Source: Sulfitobacter sp. DFL-14 (GTDB lineage: Bacteria > Pseudomonadota > Alphaproteobacteria > Rhodobacterales > Rhodobacteraceae). From it: a DNA stretch of 64,000 nucleotides. The notes beneath the pieces are model-generated. The model was not told the origin of the DNA and did no database searches. It was given only the letters and a program-made list of their open reading frames with translations. Below are positions 44,194 through 52,765 of this stretch, one piece after another (position 1 is the first letter of the stretch; the number at the start of each line of letters is the position of its first letter). The DNA lies in NCBI RefSeq assembly GCF_003335585.1, contig NZ_QBFD01000044.1, positions 1-64,000 of the forward strand. Direction: 5' to 3'. The translations under genes and the position numbers were made by a program.

Positions 44194-46328
44194 TTGCGTG
44201 TCCCCCCACGGTTCTTACCCCAGTAGGAAACAGACGAAGTCCAGTTCTGGTCCGCGCCCTCAATCGGATACCGCCCCACCCGGTTGTTGTAGATCCCGCC
44301 AAGATACAGATAGCCTTTGTGTTCCCGGATCGAGGTAATCATCGGATGTGCCTCACCCCCAAGATCCCAGAGCGTATCAAGGATGTTCCCGTCCCTGTCG
44401 AACTTGATGACACAGCCGGTGTTCATATTCGGGTAAAGCCAGTCGTCCCGCGCCACCGCCTGCACCATCCGCCGACGGAATCCGGGCATTTCCTGCGCCA
44501 GATCGAACACCGGCGAACGCATTCCGCACAGCGCACACCAATAGGTTCCGTCAGAGGCGCGGTTGATGTTGTCGGGATAGCCCGGAAGATTTTCAATGAT
44601 GACCTCGGTTTGACCTTTCTTCGGTCCATCAAACCAATAGCGCGTGATCCGGCATCCCCATGTTTCGGCATAAAGCAGCGACTGGCCCTCGAACTCTACG
44701 CAGATACCGTTTGGCAGTTGCTTGTTCGGCACCACTGTACGCGATGTGTCGGTCTTGGGATCATAACAGATAATGCGCCCGTTTCCCCGTGCCTCCAGCG
44801 CATCAACCATCCAGTCGTACATCTCGTAACGCACGGTGGCTTCTGAAAAGAATACACGGCCGTCCGGTGCGATATCCAGATCATCCGCCAGCCGCAAACG
44901 ACTGTCGTCCACGATGGATGTCCAGCTTCGGTTGGTTTCATCCGACAGCTTGGTCACCGTCCGGTCGGGCGCGACCTTGAACAACCCCATGCCGCCGACG
45001 CAGACATGCAGGTTATCTTCCGCGTCAAAGGCCATGCCCAAAGGATGGCCACCGATGTGGGCAAAGACCTCGACCCTTTTGTAGTCAGGGGCAAAGATGC
45101 GCATCACATCGCCATGGCGGCTGCCGCAGTACATGTTGTCGTCCCTGTCAAAGATCATATCCTCCGGCCCGTCCAATTCGCCCAGACCGATGGCTTCGAC
45201 TCCCCGCAGTTTGTCGTTCAGCGCATAGGGGCTGTCCGACCCCTGGGATGTGTCGGGGAGATCCGGTAATTTGAAATAAGTCGGAGAAACATAGGCGCGC
45301 GCCAGCACCTTGTGCCGGTTCTTGACCCAACGCACATCAATGGCAACCGCAGCCAGCAGCACGCCGCCAAGAATGAGTGAGCTGTTACCGGAAAGAAAGC
45401 CCATCTGAATCAGGCTGTTCTGCACCAGAAGGATGATAAGGGTGCCAAGCGCCGCTTTTACAACCGAACCGCGCCCACCCCCTAGGCTGATGCCCCCCAG
45501 CACGACAGCGGTCAGGATCGTCACTTCAAGCCCGCGACCGACATCCGCGCTCGCACTCGACAAACGCGCGGCATAAAAACACGCCGCCAGACCGCAAAGC
45601 GCGCCCGAGATTACGTAAGTCAGGCACACAGTGCGTTTGACTTTAATCCCCGCATTAAAAGCCGACCGGCGCGACCCGCCAACCGCCATCACATGCCAGC
45701 CAAAGCGCAGACGGGTGAGCGTTATATGCGCAAGAATGGCCACGGCGATGGCCGCCATCAGGCTTGCGGGCAGACCAAGGATGTCACCCAGCGCCATGAA
45801 CTCCCATACCGGTGACATATTGAATCCGCGGCCAATGATCATGGCATAGTCAAGCAGCAACATATCGACGATGGCCCGTACAATGATCAGCATGACCAGC
45901 GTTGTCAGAAAAGCGCGCAGGCGCAGATAGCCGATCAAAATTCCGTTGATAAGACCGACAAATGCGCCAACAGCCACGACGACAATCATGCCGACCGCGA
46001 TCGGCCATTCCATGTAGTTGATGAATGAAAGCGCCACGAAATTGCACAGGGCGAATGTGGAACCCACCGACAAGTCGATCCCGCCTGCCATCATTACGAT
46101 GGTCAGCCCTATGGCGATGAAAAGATATTCACCATAAATGCGCCCGATGTCCGACAGGTTCGCTGCTGACAAAAAGGTCGGCATCTGGGTGCCAAAGATG
46201 ATCAGCACAACCGAAAGAAAGAACGCTGGTATCAGCGTATCGATCCAGTTCTTGGACAGAATTTCGCCTATGGCCTTGTCGGGGACGTATTTGTAACGCC
46301 ATCGGGTCATGTTCTCTGAAAGCGACAT
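44190..46328 (-). CDS. Fusion: ribose-type ABC permease plus strictosidine-synthase-like propeller
   Basis: One uninterrupted 712-codon frame. Residues 30-335 are an RbsC-family permease with about ten helices, MMAGGIDLSVGS near residue 80, the coupling loop near 219-232 (GSRRSAFNAGIKVKR) and VVLGGISLGGGRGS near 275. After a linker of about 40 residues, 385-705 form a strictosidine-synthase-like propeller (LDGPEDMIFDRDDNMYCGSRHGDV; LPNGICVEF; ENLPGYPDNINRASDGTYWCAL). RbsC C-termini face the cytoplasm, so the propeller should meet substrate as it leaves the channel. The fusion is not a sequencing join in any visible way: the frame is continuous and both halves are conserved. A lactonase coupled to uptake is the hypothesis. 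Confidence 0.85.
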   Translation of the reverse strand: MSLSENMTRWRYKYVPDKAIGEILSKNWIDTLIPAFFLSVVLIIFGTQMPTFLSAANLSDIGRIYGEYLFIAIGLTIVMMAGGIDLSVGSTFALCNFVALSFINYMEWPIAVGMIVVVAVGAFVGLINGILIGYLRLRAFLTTLVMLIIVRAIVDMLLLDYAMIIGRGFNMSPVWEFMALGDILGLPASLMAAIAVAILAHITLTRLRFGWHVMAVGGSRRSAFNAGIKVKRTVCLTYVISGALCGLAACFYAARLSSASADVGRGLEVTILTAVVLGGISLGGGRGSVVKAALGTLIILLVQNSLIQMGFLSGNSSLILGGVLLAAVAIDVRWVKNRHKVLARAYVSPTYFKLPDLPDTSQGSDSPYALNDKLRGVEAIGLGELDGPEDMIFDRDDNMYCGSRHGDVMRIFAPDYKRVEVFAHIGGHPLGMAFDAEDNLHVCVGGMGLFKVAPDRTVTKLSDETNRSWTSIVDDSRLRLADDLDIAPDGRVFFSEATVRYEMYDWMVDALEARGNGRIICYDPKTDTSRTVVPNKQLPNGICVEFEGQSLLYAETWGCRITRYWFDGPKKGQTEVIIENLPGYPDNINRASDGTYWCALCGMRSPVFDLAQEMPGFRRRMVQAVARDDWLYPNMNTGCVIKFDRDGNILDTLWDLGGEAHPMITSIREHKGYLYLGGIYNNRVGRYPIEGADQNWTSSVSYWGKNRGGTRK

Positions 46329-46357
46329 GCTTATCTCTCCGAACAGCTGGTTAATTT

Positions 46358-46388
46358 GGCGCGGCCCGCCCTGATGGCGGGCCGCGCC
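46358..46388 (-). other. Strong intercistronic hairpin after the sugar-binding-protein gene
   Basis: GGCGCGGCCCGCC and GGCGGGCCGCGCC are perfect inverted copies (13 pairs, loop CTGAT). No T-tract follows on the minus strand, so it is probably an mRNA-stabilising or attenuating hairpin that keeps binding-protein levels above those of the downstream permease. Confidence 0.75.
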
Positions 46389-46401
46389 GGGTTCAGGAGG
46401 A

Positions 46402-47418
46402 TTATCCGCCGATGCGCTTCAGTTCTTCCAGCGTCCAGCACGACGCAGGGGACATGTTGTCAGCCGTGATAAGCTTCAGCGGGGTGTAGAGCGCAAAGGG
46501 TGCCGAACCCGGCTCTGGTTGGGTCTGAAGCAAAATCTTCACTGCCGCATTCAGATCACGCGCCTGACCGGGTACGTCATAGCTGAAATAGGCGTCAAAA
46601 TTTCCATTCTGGATATTGTCGCAGGCAGCAGCCTGGTTGCCGCCACCTGAGGTAACCAGAAACACCTGGTCCTGCATCCCGGCTTCGCGGATCGCGGCAG
46701 CGGTGCCAATGTCCTGTCCATCCCAAAGCCCCAGAACGCCGCACAGGTCAGGGTTCTGTTTCAGGATTGTCGACGTGATGGCTTGCGCCTTGGATGCATC
46801 CCAATCCGCCGCTTGCGTGGCAACAACCTCGATCTCCGGATGTTGCGCGAGGACGTCGTTCATGCCCTGACCGGAAATCTGAGCTGTCGGCGTTGCCAGC
46901 ATCCCCTGAACCACAGCAACCTTACCATTGCGGCCTGAACCCTCGCCACAGGCTGCAACGATAGCCTCGGCCTGCTTCGTGCCCATTTCGTACCAGTCGG
47001 TGCCCACATAGGCATCGCCATTTGTCACGGATTTAAGGTTGATCTGGATGACGTTGATGCCGGATTTCATCGCCTTTTGCACGGTCCGGTTATAGGCCTG
47101 CATGTCCAGCGGATGCAGGATCAGAACGTCGGGTTGTTCCGCAATCAGACCGTTCGCGGCCTGAACGCCCGCCTCTGTATTCCAGTTCGGGTCGCGAACC
47201 ATCACTTCGTAACCAAGTGCATTGGCCTGATTTTGAAGTCCGGCGTTCCAACCTTCGGTCAGATCGAAACCCATGGACAACGGTACAAAACCCACCTTCT
47301 TGCCTTTGAGTTGTTCGTAGTATGTCGTTGACTGGCCGTCGTCGAAGGGCTCTGCCACCGAAACGGTCGCAAGCCCGAGTGCAGCAAACGCTGCCACTAT
47401 CAGAGTCCTGGTCTTCAT
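46402..47418 (-). CDS. Ribose-type ABC transporter substrate-binding protein
   Basis: The protein has 338 residues, with a signal peptide (MKTRTLIVAAFAALGLATVSVA) and a periplasmic-binding-protein type 1 fold: KKVGFVPLSMGFDLTEGWNAGLQNQANALGYEV near residue 40, ADVLILHPLD-like EQPDVLILHPLD near 95, and GVLGLWDGQDIGTAAAIREAGM near 230. It captures a ligand for the two RbsC-type permeases. Of two ATG codons, the one at 47418 is seven bases after GGAGG and is preferred to 47424. The ligand may be a sugar, polyol or lactone; the family binds all of these. Confidence 0.9.
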   Translation of the reverse strand: MKTRTLIVAAFAALGLATVSVAEPFDDGQSTTYYEQLKGKKVGFVPLSMGFDLTEGWNAGLQNQANALGYEVMVRDPNWNTEAGVQAANGLIAEQPDVLILHPLDMQAYNRTVQKAMKSGINVIQINLKSVTNGDAYVGTDWYEMGTKQAEAIVAACGEGSGRNGKVAVVQGMLATPTAQISGQGMNDVLAQHPEIEVVATQAADWDASKAQAITSTILKQNPDLCGVLGLWDGQDIGTAAAIREAGMQDQVFLVTSGGGNQAAACDNIQNGNFDAYFSYDVPGQARDLNAAVKILLQTQPEPGSAPFALYTPLKLITADNMSPASCWTLEELKRIGG

Positions 47419-47457
47419 GGTCATTCCTCCTCGTCTGACCTGTGTTTCCCGCGCGGG

Positions 47458-48426
47458 CTAGATATCGCCGTGTTGCGCAGTTTGCTCGTCCCTCGGGTTC
47501 AGCATCGTATCAATCAGGATTGCTGCCAGAAGGATCACGCTCTTGAAAATGTTCTGCGTCGTGTAGCCGAGGTTCATGATCGTCATCCCGTTTAGCAGGA
47601 TACCGATCAACAGCGTGCCGACGATCACGTTGCGCACGCCTCCCTTGCCACCGGACAGACCGATGCCGCCCAGAACCACCACCAGGATCACGTCATAAAC
47701 CTGCGTGGACAGCGCCAACCGGGTATTCATGGATGTCACCGCAGTTGCCACCACGACTCCTGCAACAACGGCGATGACGGCGATCAGAACGTATTGCGCG
47801 ACAATGACCGGACGCACAGGAATACCCGTAATCCGCGCAGTGGCGACATTGTCACCAACTGCATAGTTGTAGCGCCCGAACTTGGTGAACTTCAAAAACA
47901 GCGCCGCCACCAGCGCGACCAGCGCGAACACCACAACCGGGTTGGGCACGCCCGCGATCTGGCCGCTGCCGATATGATAGAACCAGCTCTCATCCCGGGG
48001 CAGATAGACCACGTCCTGGCCGATCAGGAATGATTTTCCAAATCCGTAGACGACAATACCCATCGCAAGCGTGGCGAAAATGGCGGGCACTTCAACATAG
48101 GCAATCAGTAGCCCGTTCACGATCCCGACCACCACGGCGAAACCAACCGCAAGCCCAAGGGCCAGCCAAAGGTTTACACCGCTGTTCACCATGACCAACA
48201 TCCAGGCGACCGAAATCACCATTGTCGAGACCATCGACAGATCAATCCCCCGCCCAATGATACCGATGGCCATTCCGATCCCAAGAATTCCAAGTATTGA
48301 GACATTCTGGATCAGAGACAGAATGTTGGAACCGCTCAGAAAACCCGAAAGCCCGATTGAAAAGCCAATGAACAGTACCACGGCGATGGCCCCGACGATC
48401 CGTTCCTGGTTCAGCATTTTCAGCAT
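47458..48426 (-). CDS. Ribose-type ABC transporter permease
   Basis: This membrane protein of 322 residues is an RbsC-family permease: GIIGRGIDLSMVSTMVISVAWM near residue 55, GLLIAYVEVPAIFATLAMGIV near residue 104, and the coupling loop GDNVATARITGIPVR near residue 195, followed by VVVLGGIGLSGGKGGVRN. It has no extra domain, unlike the fused permease encoded downstream, so the transporter is probably a heterodimer of the two. Confidence 0.92.
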   Translation of the reverse strand: MLKMLNQERIVGAIAVVLFIGFSIGLSGFLSGSNILSLIQNVSILGILGIGMAIGIIGRGIDLSMVSTMVISVAWMLVMVNSGVNLWLALGLAVGFAVVVGIVNGLLIAYVEVPAIFATLAMGIVVYGFGKSFLIGQDVVYLPRDESWFYHIGSGQIAGVPNPVVVFALVALVAALFLKFTKFGRYNYAVGDNVATARITGIPVRPVIVAQYVLIAVIAVVAGVVVATAVTSMNTRLALSTQVYDVILVVVLGGIGLSGGKGGVRNVIVGTLLIGILLNGMTIMNLGYTTQNIFKSVILLAAILIDTMLNPRDEQTAQHGDI

Positions 48427-48439
48427 GGCTTTCGCTCCA

Positions 48440-49447
48440 TTACAGTGGATAGCCGACCGGCTGCCCGTCGATCATCCGTTCAATGTATTCGGTCATCCCA
48501 AAGCCCTTGCGATCTTCCCAAGTGAATTTTGAATACCCCTCGGCGATACGCGAAATCAGCACCTCATCCTCGACGGGTCGGCGATTGCGAAGCGGTGCGA
48601 GCGACAGCACTTCGACATTGATGATTGCGCGGCGTTTCGCTGTGGCCACACCAAGCTGAACCCGTTTCGGGTCCTGCTGGTCCGTCCATTCGGTGTTGAT
48701 GTTCAGGTCGGAAATTTCTTCGTAATCTCCGTCAACAAGCATCACGCCAAGCCGCCGCGTTTCACCGCTGTCATCGGTAATCCGAAGCAACATGAACCCG
48801 TCGCCGTTCTCGAAATTGCCGATGAAAAGACGATAATAATGGATCGCCTGCCAGTAACGCGGGCCCCAACTGTGGTCACGCCAGCCGCGTCCGCCGATTT
48901 CCCAGCTCTCGTCGCCGACACGGATGACGCCATCCACCGTTCCGTGCTGGTTGAAATGCCCGCGCGAAAAGTCACGGCCATACATGGTTGGCGTCACGTC
49001 ATCCTTCGGTTCACCTCCATGAATGGGTGACGATGCCTTGTGGGTGAACGTCACTTCGGCTGGCAGGCGCGGCCCCCTGGCGAAAAGTTGCTGGGGTTCG
49101 CGCAGATCGTCGGGGTTGTCGACGATGATAACCTCGCCTTCATAGTGCATGCGCATAGATTTGAACGGTTCGATTACCTCGTATGACAGCCCGCCGGCAT
49201 CAAACGAGTCGTTGTGTGAAATACCCGGCCGTTGAAACTGGCAGGCGATGCGCCCGTCTGGCAGATACAGACAGACTGACAATTCGGCGCGCCGCTCGTT
49301 CACCCGGTTGCCCAACCGCATCCAGCCGCCGACACGCTGCTGAAAGTCGAAACCGTTCATGTAGACGCTTTCGTTGAAATTCGACGCTGCATCCGGCTTG
49401 TGCGTATATTCGTCTTCGGGACGCATCAGGAAAATGTCGTCTTTCAT
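48440..49447 (-). CDS. CrtC/AttH-like protein (DUF7064-type), function unknown
   Basis: This 335-residue protein has no signal peptide. Its most telling segment is GGRGWRDHSWGPRYWQAIHYYRLFIGNFENGDGF near residue 185, a DHxWG motif shared with the lipocalin-like CrtC (hydroxyneurosporene synthase)/AttH superfamily; I also recall it from DUF7064/7065 proteins, an assignment to be checked. CrtC-like proteins hydrate isolated double bonds in isoprenoids. Here the protein is encoded between an acyl-CoA dehydrogenase gene (overlap of four bases) and a sugar-type permease gene, so it may act on, or bind, the imported substrate. I do not claim a reaction. Confidence 0.6.
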   Translation of the reverse strand: MKDDIFLMRPEDEYTHKPDAASNFNESVYMNGFDFQQRVGGWMRLGNRVNERRAELSVCLYLPDGRIACQFQRPGISHNDSFDAGGLSYEVIEPFKSMRMHYEGEVIIVDNPDDLREPQQLFARGPRLPAEVTFTHKASSPIHGGEPKDDVTPTMYGRDFSRGHFNQHGTVDGVIRVGDESWEIGGRGWRDHSWGPRYWQAIHYYRLFIGNFENGDGFMLLRITDDSGETRRLGVMLVDGDYEEISDLNINTEWTDQQDPKRVQLGVATAKRRAIINVEVLSLAPLRNRRPVEDEVLISRIAEGYSKFTWEDRKGFGMTEYIERMIDGQPVGYPL

Positions 49448-50682
49448 TTGGTTCTCTCCTCTCGTCGCGCAGTTGCGCGTTTCAATTCACTGCGGGCCAA
49501 AGCCTCGCGGTGCACCTCGTCCGGGCCGTCACCGATCCGCAAAAAGCGCGTCTCGGCAAAGGCCATCGCCAGGAAAAAGTCCTCGGACAGGCCGCCTCCG
49601 CCGTGCACCTGAATGGCGCGGTCTATGATCTGCCCCGTTACCGTGGGCACGAAAACCTTGGCCATCGCGATTTCGTCGCGCGCCTCTTTGTTGCCGCGCT
49701 GATCCATCGCCCAGGCCGCTTTGACCGTCATGAGGCGCGCAGCCTCAAGTTCGGTCCGGCACTGGCCTATGACCTGTCGCACACCGCCCATTTCGGCCAG
49801 GCGGCTGCCAAAGGCCGTGCGATCCTGCGCCCGCGCGCACATCTCTTCGATCGCGCGTTCGGCCAACCCGATGAAGCGCATGCAATGGTGGATACGTCCG
49901 GGGCCCAATCGACCCTGCGCAATCTCGAACCCCCGCCCGTCACCCAGAAGGATGTTCTCAGCGGGCACGAGAACGCGGTCAAAAACCACCTCGGCGTGGC
50001 CTAATGGCGGATGCTGGAAGCCATAGACAGACAGAGGCCTTTCGACCCGGACCCCGGGTGACTCCATTGGCACAAGGATCATGGATTGCTGCTGATGGCG
50101 CGGGGCGTCCGGGTCGCTCTTTCCCATCACGATTGCCACCTTGCAGGACTCGGCCATTGCGCCCGTGGTCCACCACTTGCGCCCGGTCACGACATAGTCG
50201 CCGCCCGCACGCTCAATGCGGGTTTCGATATTCGTCGCGTCTGACGACGCAACGGCAGGCTCGGTCATGGCAAAACAGGAGCGGATGTCACCAGCCAGCA
50301 AGGGTTTCAGCCATTGTTCCTTTTGCTGCTTTGTGCCGTACAGCGACAGGATCTCCATGTTGCCGACATCGGGGGCGTTGCAATTGAAGATCTCCGGCGC
50401 CGCCAACGAACGTCCCAGCACCTCGCACAGATGGGTGTACTGGTAGTTTGAAAGCCCCTGTCCTTCTGGCCCGTGATTATAGAACAGGTTCCAAAGCCCC
50501 TGCGCCCGCGCCTTGGCTTGAAGTTCTCGCGCAAGCGACGAATGGCTCCATCGCGCAACGCTCAGCCCCTCGTCCAGCAGCTGTTTCTCGTTCGGGTAGA
50601 TATACGCTTCCATGAATGCGGTGAGCGCATCTTTCAAGCGTTTGGTTGTATCGTCCAGGTCAGCAAACATATCCGGCCTCAT
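49444..50682 (-). CDS. Acyl-CoA dehydrogenase, ACAD10/11-LvaC type
   Basis: The 412-residue flavoprotein has the acyl-CoA dehydrogenase domains in order: FNCNAPDVGNMEILSLYGTKQQKEQWLKPLLAGDIRSCFAMTEPAVASSDATNIE near residues 95-150, a central barrel, and LGPGRIHHCMRFIGLAERAIE then HGGGGLSEDFFLAMAFAETRFLRIGDGPDEVHREALAR at the end. Length and end motif fit the ACAD10/ACAD11 branch. The kinase that is fused to this branch in animals is encoded three genes upstream (52762). In Pseudomonas putida LvaC, this type turns a 4-phosphoacyl-CoA into an enoyl-CoA. The start overlaps the ligase stop; an ATG at 50670 is an alternative. Confidence 0.88.
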   Translation of the reverse strand: MRPDMFADLDDTTKRLKDALTAFMEAYIYPNEKQLLDEGLSVARWSHSSLARELQAKARAQGLWNLFYNHGPEGQGLSNYQYTHLCEVLGRSLAAPEIFNCNAPDVGNMEILSLYGTKQQKEQWLKPLLAGDIRSCFAMTEPAVASSDATNIETRIERAGGDYVVTGRKWWTTGAMAESCKVAIVMGKSDPDAPRHQQQSMILVPMESPGVRVERPLSVYGFQHPPLGHAEVVFDRVLVPAENILLGDGRGFEIAQGRLGPGRIHHCMRFIGLAERAIEEMCARAQDRTAFGSRLAEMGGVRQVIGQCRTELEAARLMTVKAAWAMDQRGNKEARDEIAMAKVFVPTVTGQIIDRAIQVHGGGGLSEDFFLAMAFAETRFLRIGDGPDEVHREALARSELKRATARREERTK

Positions 50683-52289
50683 GTACTTAAAGTTTCGCGT
50701 TTGATCTGGACTCCCGCGGCTTCGCGATCCCAGGTGTCCTGGGTCAGACCAGCCTCGCGCAATTCGACCTTGCGGATCTTCGCGGTCGGTGTGCGCGGCA
50801 GTTCATCGACAAAACGCAAATATCGGGGGATCATGAAGTGGGCCATGCGCGGTTTGAGAAACGCGATCAGATCCACAGGATCGAGCGTTTCTCCGGGCCG
50901 AAGGGCGACGATGGCCAGCACCTCATCCTCGGTCACCTCGCTTTTCACCGCGACAACGGCGGCCTCCTGCACGGCCGGATGTGCCACGATATCGCTTTCC
51001 ACTTCGAAGGAAGAGATGTTCTCCCCGCGCCGCCGGATTGCATCCTTCATCCGGTCGCAAAAAAAGAAATTCCCCTGAGCGTCCTTGCGAAAACCGTCCC
51101 CTGTATGGAACCAGCCGTTGCGCCAAGCCTTTGCTGTCGCCTCGGGGCTGGCGGCATAACCGTGGTTCATGGCCCAGGGGCAATCGGTGCGCACGACAAG
51201 CTCGCCCATCTCTCCGTCCGGCACTTCGCAATCGTTTTCGTCAACGATCCGTACATCAACCCCGGGACGCGGACGCCCCGCGCTCCCAAGCGCGGTCGGA
51301 TTGGATTCGGACACGAGCGGCATCGAAATTTCGGTCATATTGAAATGCGTATGCACATCGGTGCCGAACCGGTTGCGAAACTGCACCGCGCTTTCGTTCA
51401 TCGGAACATAGGTGCAACTGCGCAGCGTATGATCCCGATCGTCGGGGCGCTCTGGCTGCTTCAACAGAAAACTGCCCATGACACCCAACAGGATCGACGT
51501 TGTAATTCCGGTTTCGCGCACGATGGGCCAGAACATATCGGTCTTGAAACTCTCCACCATCACGATGGATCCGCCGTGGATCAGCATTGCTGTCACCGGC
51601 ATGACCCCGCCGGAATGAAAGATCGGCAGGTTGACCATGTAGCGGTCGCTGCCGTCAAGAAACGGGGCCGCGCGCGCCATATTGTAAAGATGGCAGTAGG
51701 ACGACAACACACCTTTGGAAGGCCCGGTAGTGCCCGATGTGAATATGATCGACTGAAGGTCCCAGGGGTTGATCGGTTCGGCCAGTGCAATCGGTTCGGT
51801 CCGGGCACTGTCCAAAACCGCGCTTTCGTGTACCTTCAGCCCGTCGATCTCCGGCGTGTCGCCCATCAGGACGACAACCTCCTCCACTTGCCCGGGCGCA
51901 ATATTGCCAAGATGGGGTGCAAGCTCGGCATGGACAATCGCCAGCCGTGCTTCCGACAGGCGGGCGGCATGGGCCAGAAGCGACCCCCTATAAGCGGTGT
52001 TCACCGGGACGAAAGCCGCGCCAAGATAATTCAACCCGAACCACACCCGAAGGGCCTCGGCGCAATTCGGCATCCAGACCAATACGCGATCGCCTTGCTT
52101 TACCCCCAAAGCGGCCAGTGCATGCGCGGTCTTTATCGTCAGTTCCAACGTTTTGGCATAGGTCCAAGTGCTTCCGTCTGGCCAGACCGCAAATACCTTT
52201 TCGGGCTGAACAGCGGCGTGGTGCTCCAAAAGGTATCGCTGCACACAGTCTTGCGGTGATGGCATGCGTGGATCCTTGTGCCCGCTCAT
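50679..52289 (-). CDS. Acyl-CoA ligase (AMP-forming; CaiC/LvaE-like)
   Basis: This adenylate-forming enzyme of 536 residues carries the P-loop IIFTSGTTGPSKGVLSS near residue 175, the FNMTEISMPL region, the GWFHTGDGFRKDAQGNFFFCDRMKDAIRRRGENISSFEVE hinge and the PRTPTAKIRKVELRE end with its catalytic lysine. It activates a carboxylic acid with ATP and CoA. The best general match from memory is to crotonobetaine/carnitine-CoA ligases; in an LvaABCE-like setting it would activate a 4-hydroxy acid. It overlaps both neighbours by four bases. Confidence 0.88.
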   Translation of the reverse strand: MSGHKDPRMPSPQDCVQRYLLEHHAAVQPEKVFAVWPDGSTWTYAKTLELTIKTAHALAALGVKQGDRVLVWMPNCAEALRVWFGLNYLGAAFVPVNTAYRGSLLAHAARLSEARLAIVHAELAPHLGNIAPGQVEEVVVLMGDTPEIDGLKVHESAVLDSARTEPIALAEPINPWDLQSIIFTSGTTGPSKGVLSSYCHLYNMARAAPFLDGSDRYMVNLPIFHSGGVMPVTAMLIHGGSIVMVESFKTDMFWPIVRETGITTSILLGVMGSFLLKQPERPDDRDHTLRSCTYVPMNESAVQFRNRFGTDVHTHFNMTEISMPLVSESNPTALGSAGRPRPGVDVRIVDENDCEVPDGEMGELVVRTDCPWAMNHGYAASPEATAKAWRNGWFHTGDGFRKDAQGNFFFCDRMKDAIRRRGENISSFEVESDIVAHPAVQEAAVVAVKSEVTEDEVLAIVALRPGETLDPVDLIAFLKPRMAHFMIPRYLRFVDELPRTPTAKIRKVELREAGLTQDTWDREAAGVQIKRETLST

Positions 52290-52765
52290 GTCCTCGTCTC
52301 CTTGGTCTTGGATCCACCCTTGGCAATCTCGGCGAACGATGGCCGGTGGGTCATCTTCATTTCCTCGCGCAATTCGTCGTGCATATGCCGACGCAGCCGG
52401 TCGACAGCGGCCTTGGCCCCCACCCCGCCTAGAGTCATCCAGTCAAGAAGGCGCTCGGATATCTCGCGATCAAGCGCGGCTGCTTCGGCCATCAGGTCAG
52501 AGCCTGCTTTCAAATCGCTCGCAGGGGCTTCTGGTGCGGCACTGCCCTTGGCCAATGCTTCGGCCTCGGCCAGCGCCCGGCGCTTTGCCTCCACCTCGCC
52601 AGCGATCAGACCTGCATCCCAATCCAGACGCACACCGTAGTTGTTTAAAAGGTCGATGATGCCCAGTGCTTGCCCGCGCGCATAGCCATCGCTGACATGC
52701 GGGATAACATCGTCCCGCAAGGTTTCTACGATCCCGGCGATCATCCGTTCAACCGAAGGTTTCAT
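52286..52765 (-). CDS. Small protein next to the kinase gene (LvaB-like by position)
   Basis: This cytoplasmic, charged protein of 159 residues has no motif I can assign with certainty. It begins MKPSVERMIAGIVETLRDDVIPHVSD and is rich in helix-forming residues throughout, with an alanine/glutamate-rich stretch near residue 70. Its gene overlaps those of the APH-type kinase and the CoA ligase by four bases each. In the P. putida levulinate operon a small protein, LvaB, is encoded beside the kinase LvaA and is needed for its activity; size class and position fit, and a DUF6285 assignment is my recollection. The start at 52765 is preferred because the longer frame lies inside the kinase gene. 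Confidence 0.65.
   Translation of the reverse strand: MKPSVERMIAGIVETLRDDVIPHVSDGYARGQALGIIDLLNNYGVRLDWDAGLIAGEVEAKRRALAEAEALAKGSAAPEAPASDLKAGSDLMAEAAALDREISERLLDWMTLGGVGAKAAVDRLRRHMHDELREEMKMTHRPSFAEIAKGGSKTKETRT

Noticed and set aside
50838..52259. A 473-codon open frame on the plus strand
   Set aside because: It lies wholly antisense to the CoA ligase gene, which has all its family motifs. The plus-strand translation is rich in His, Arg and Gly with no domain, typical of antisense frames in GC-rich genes.
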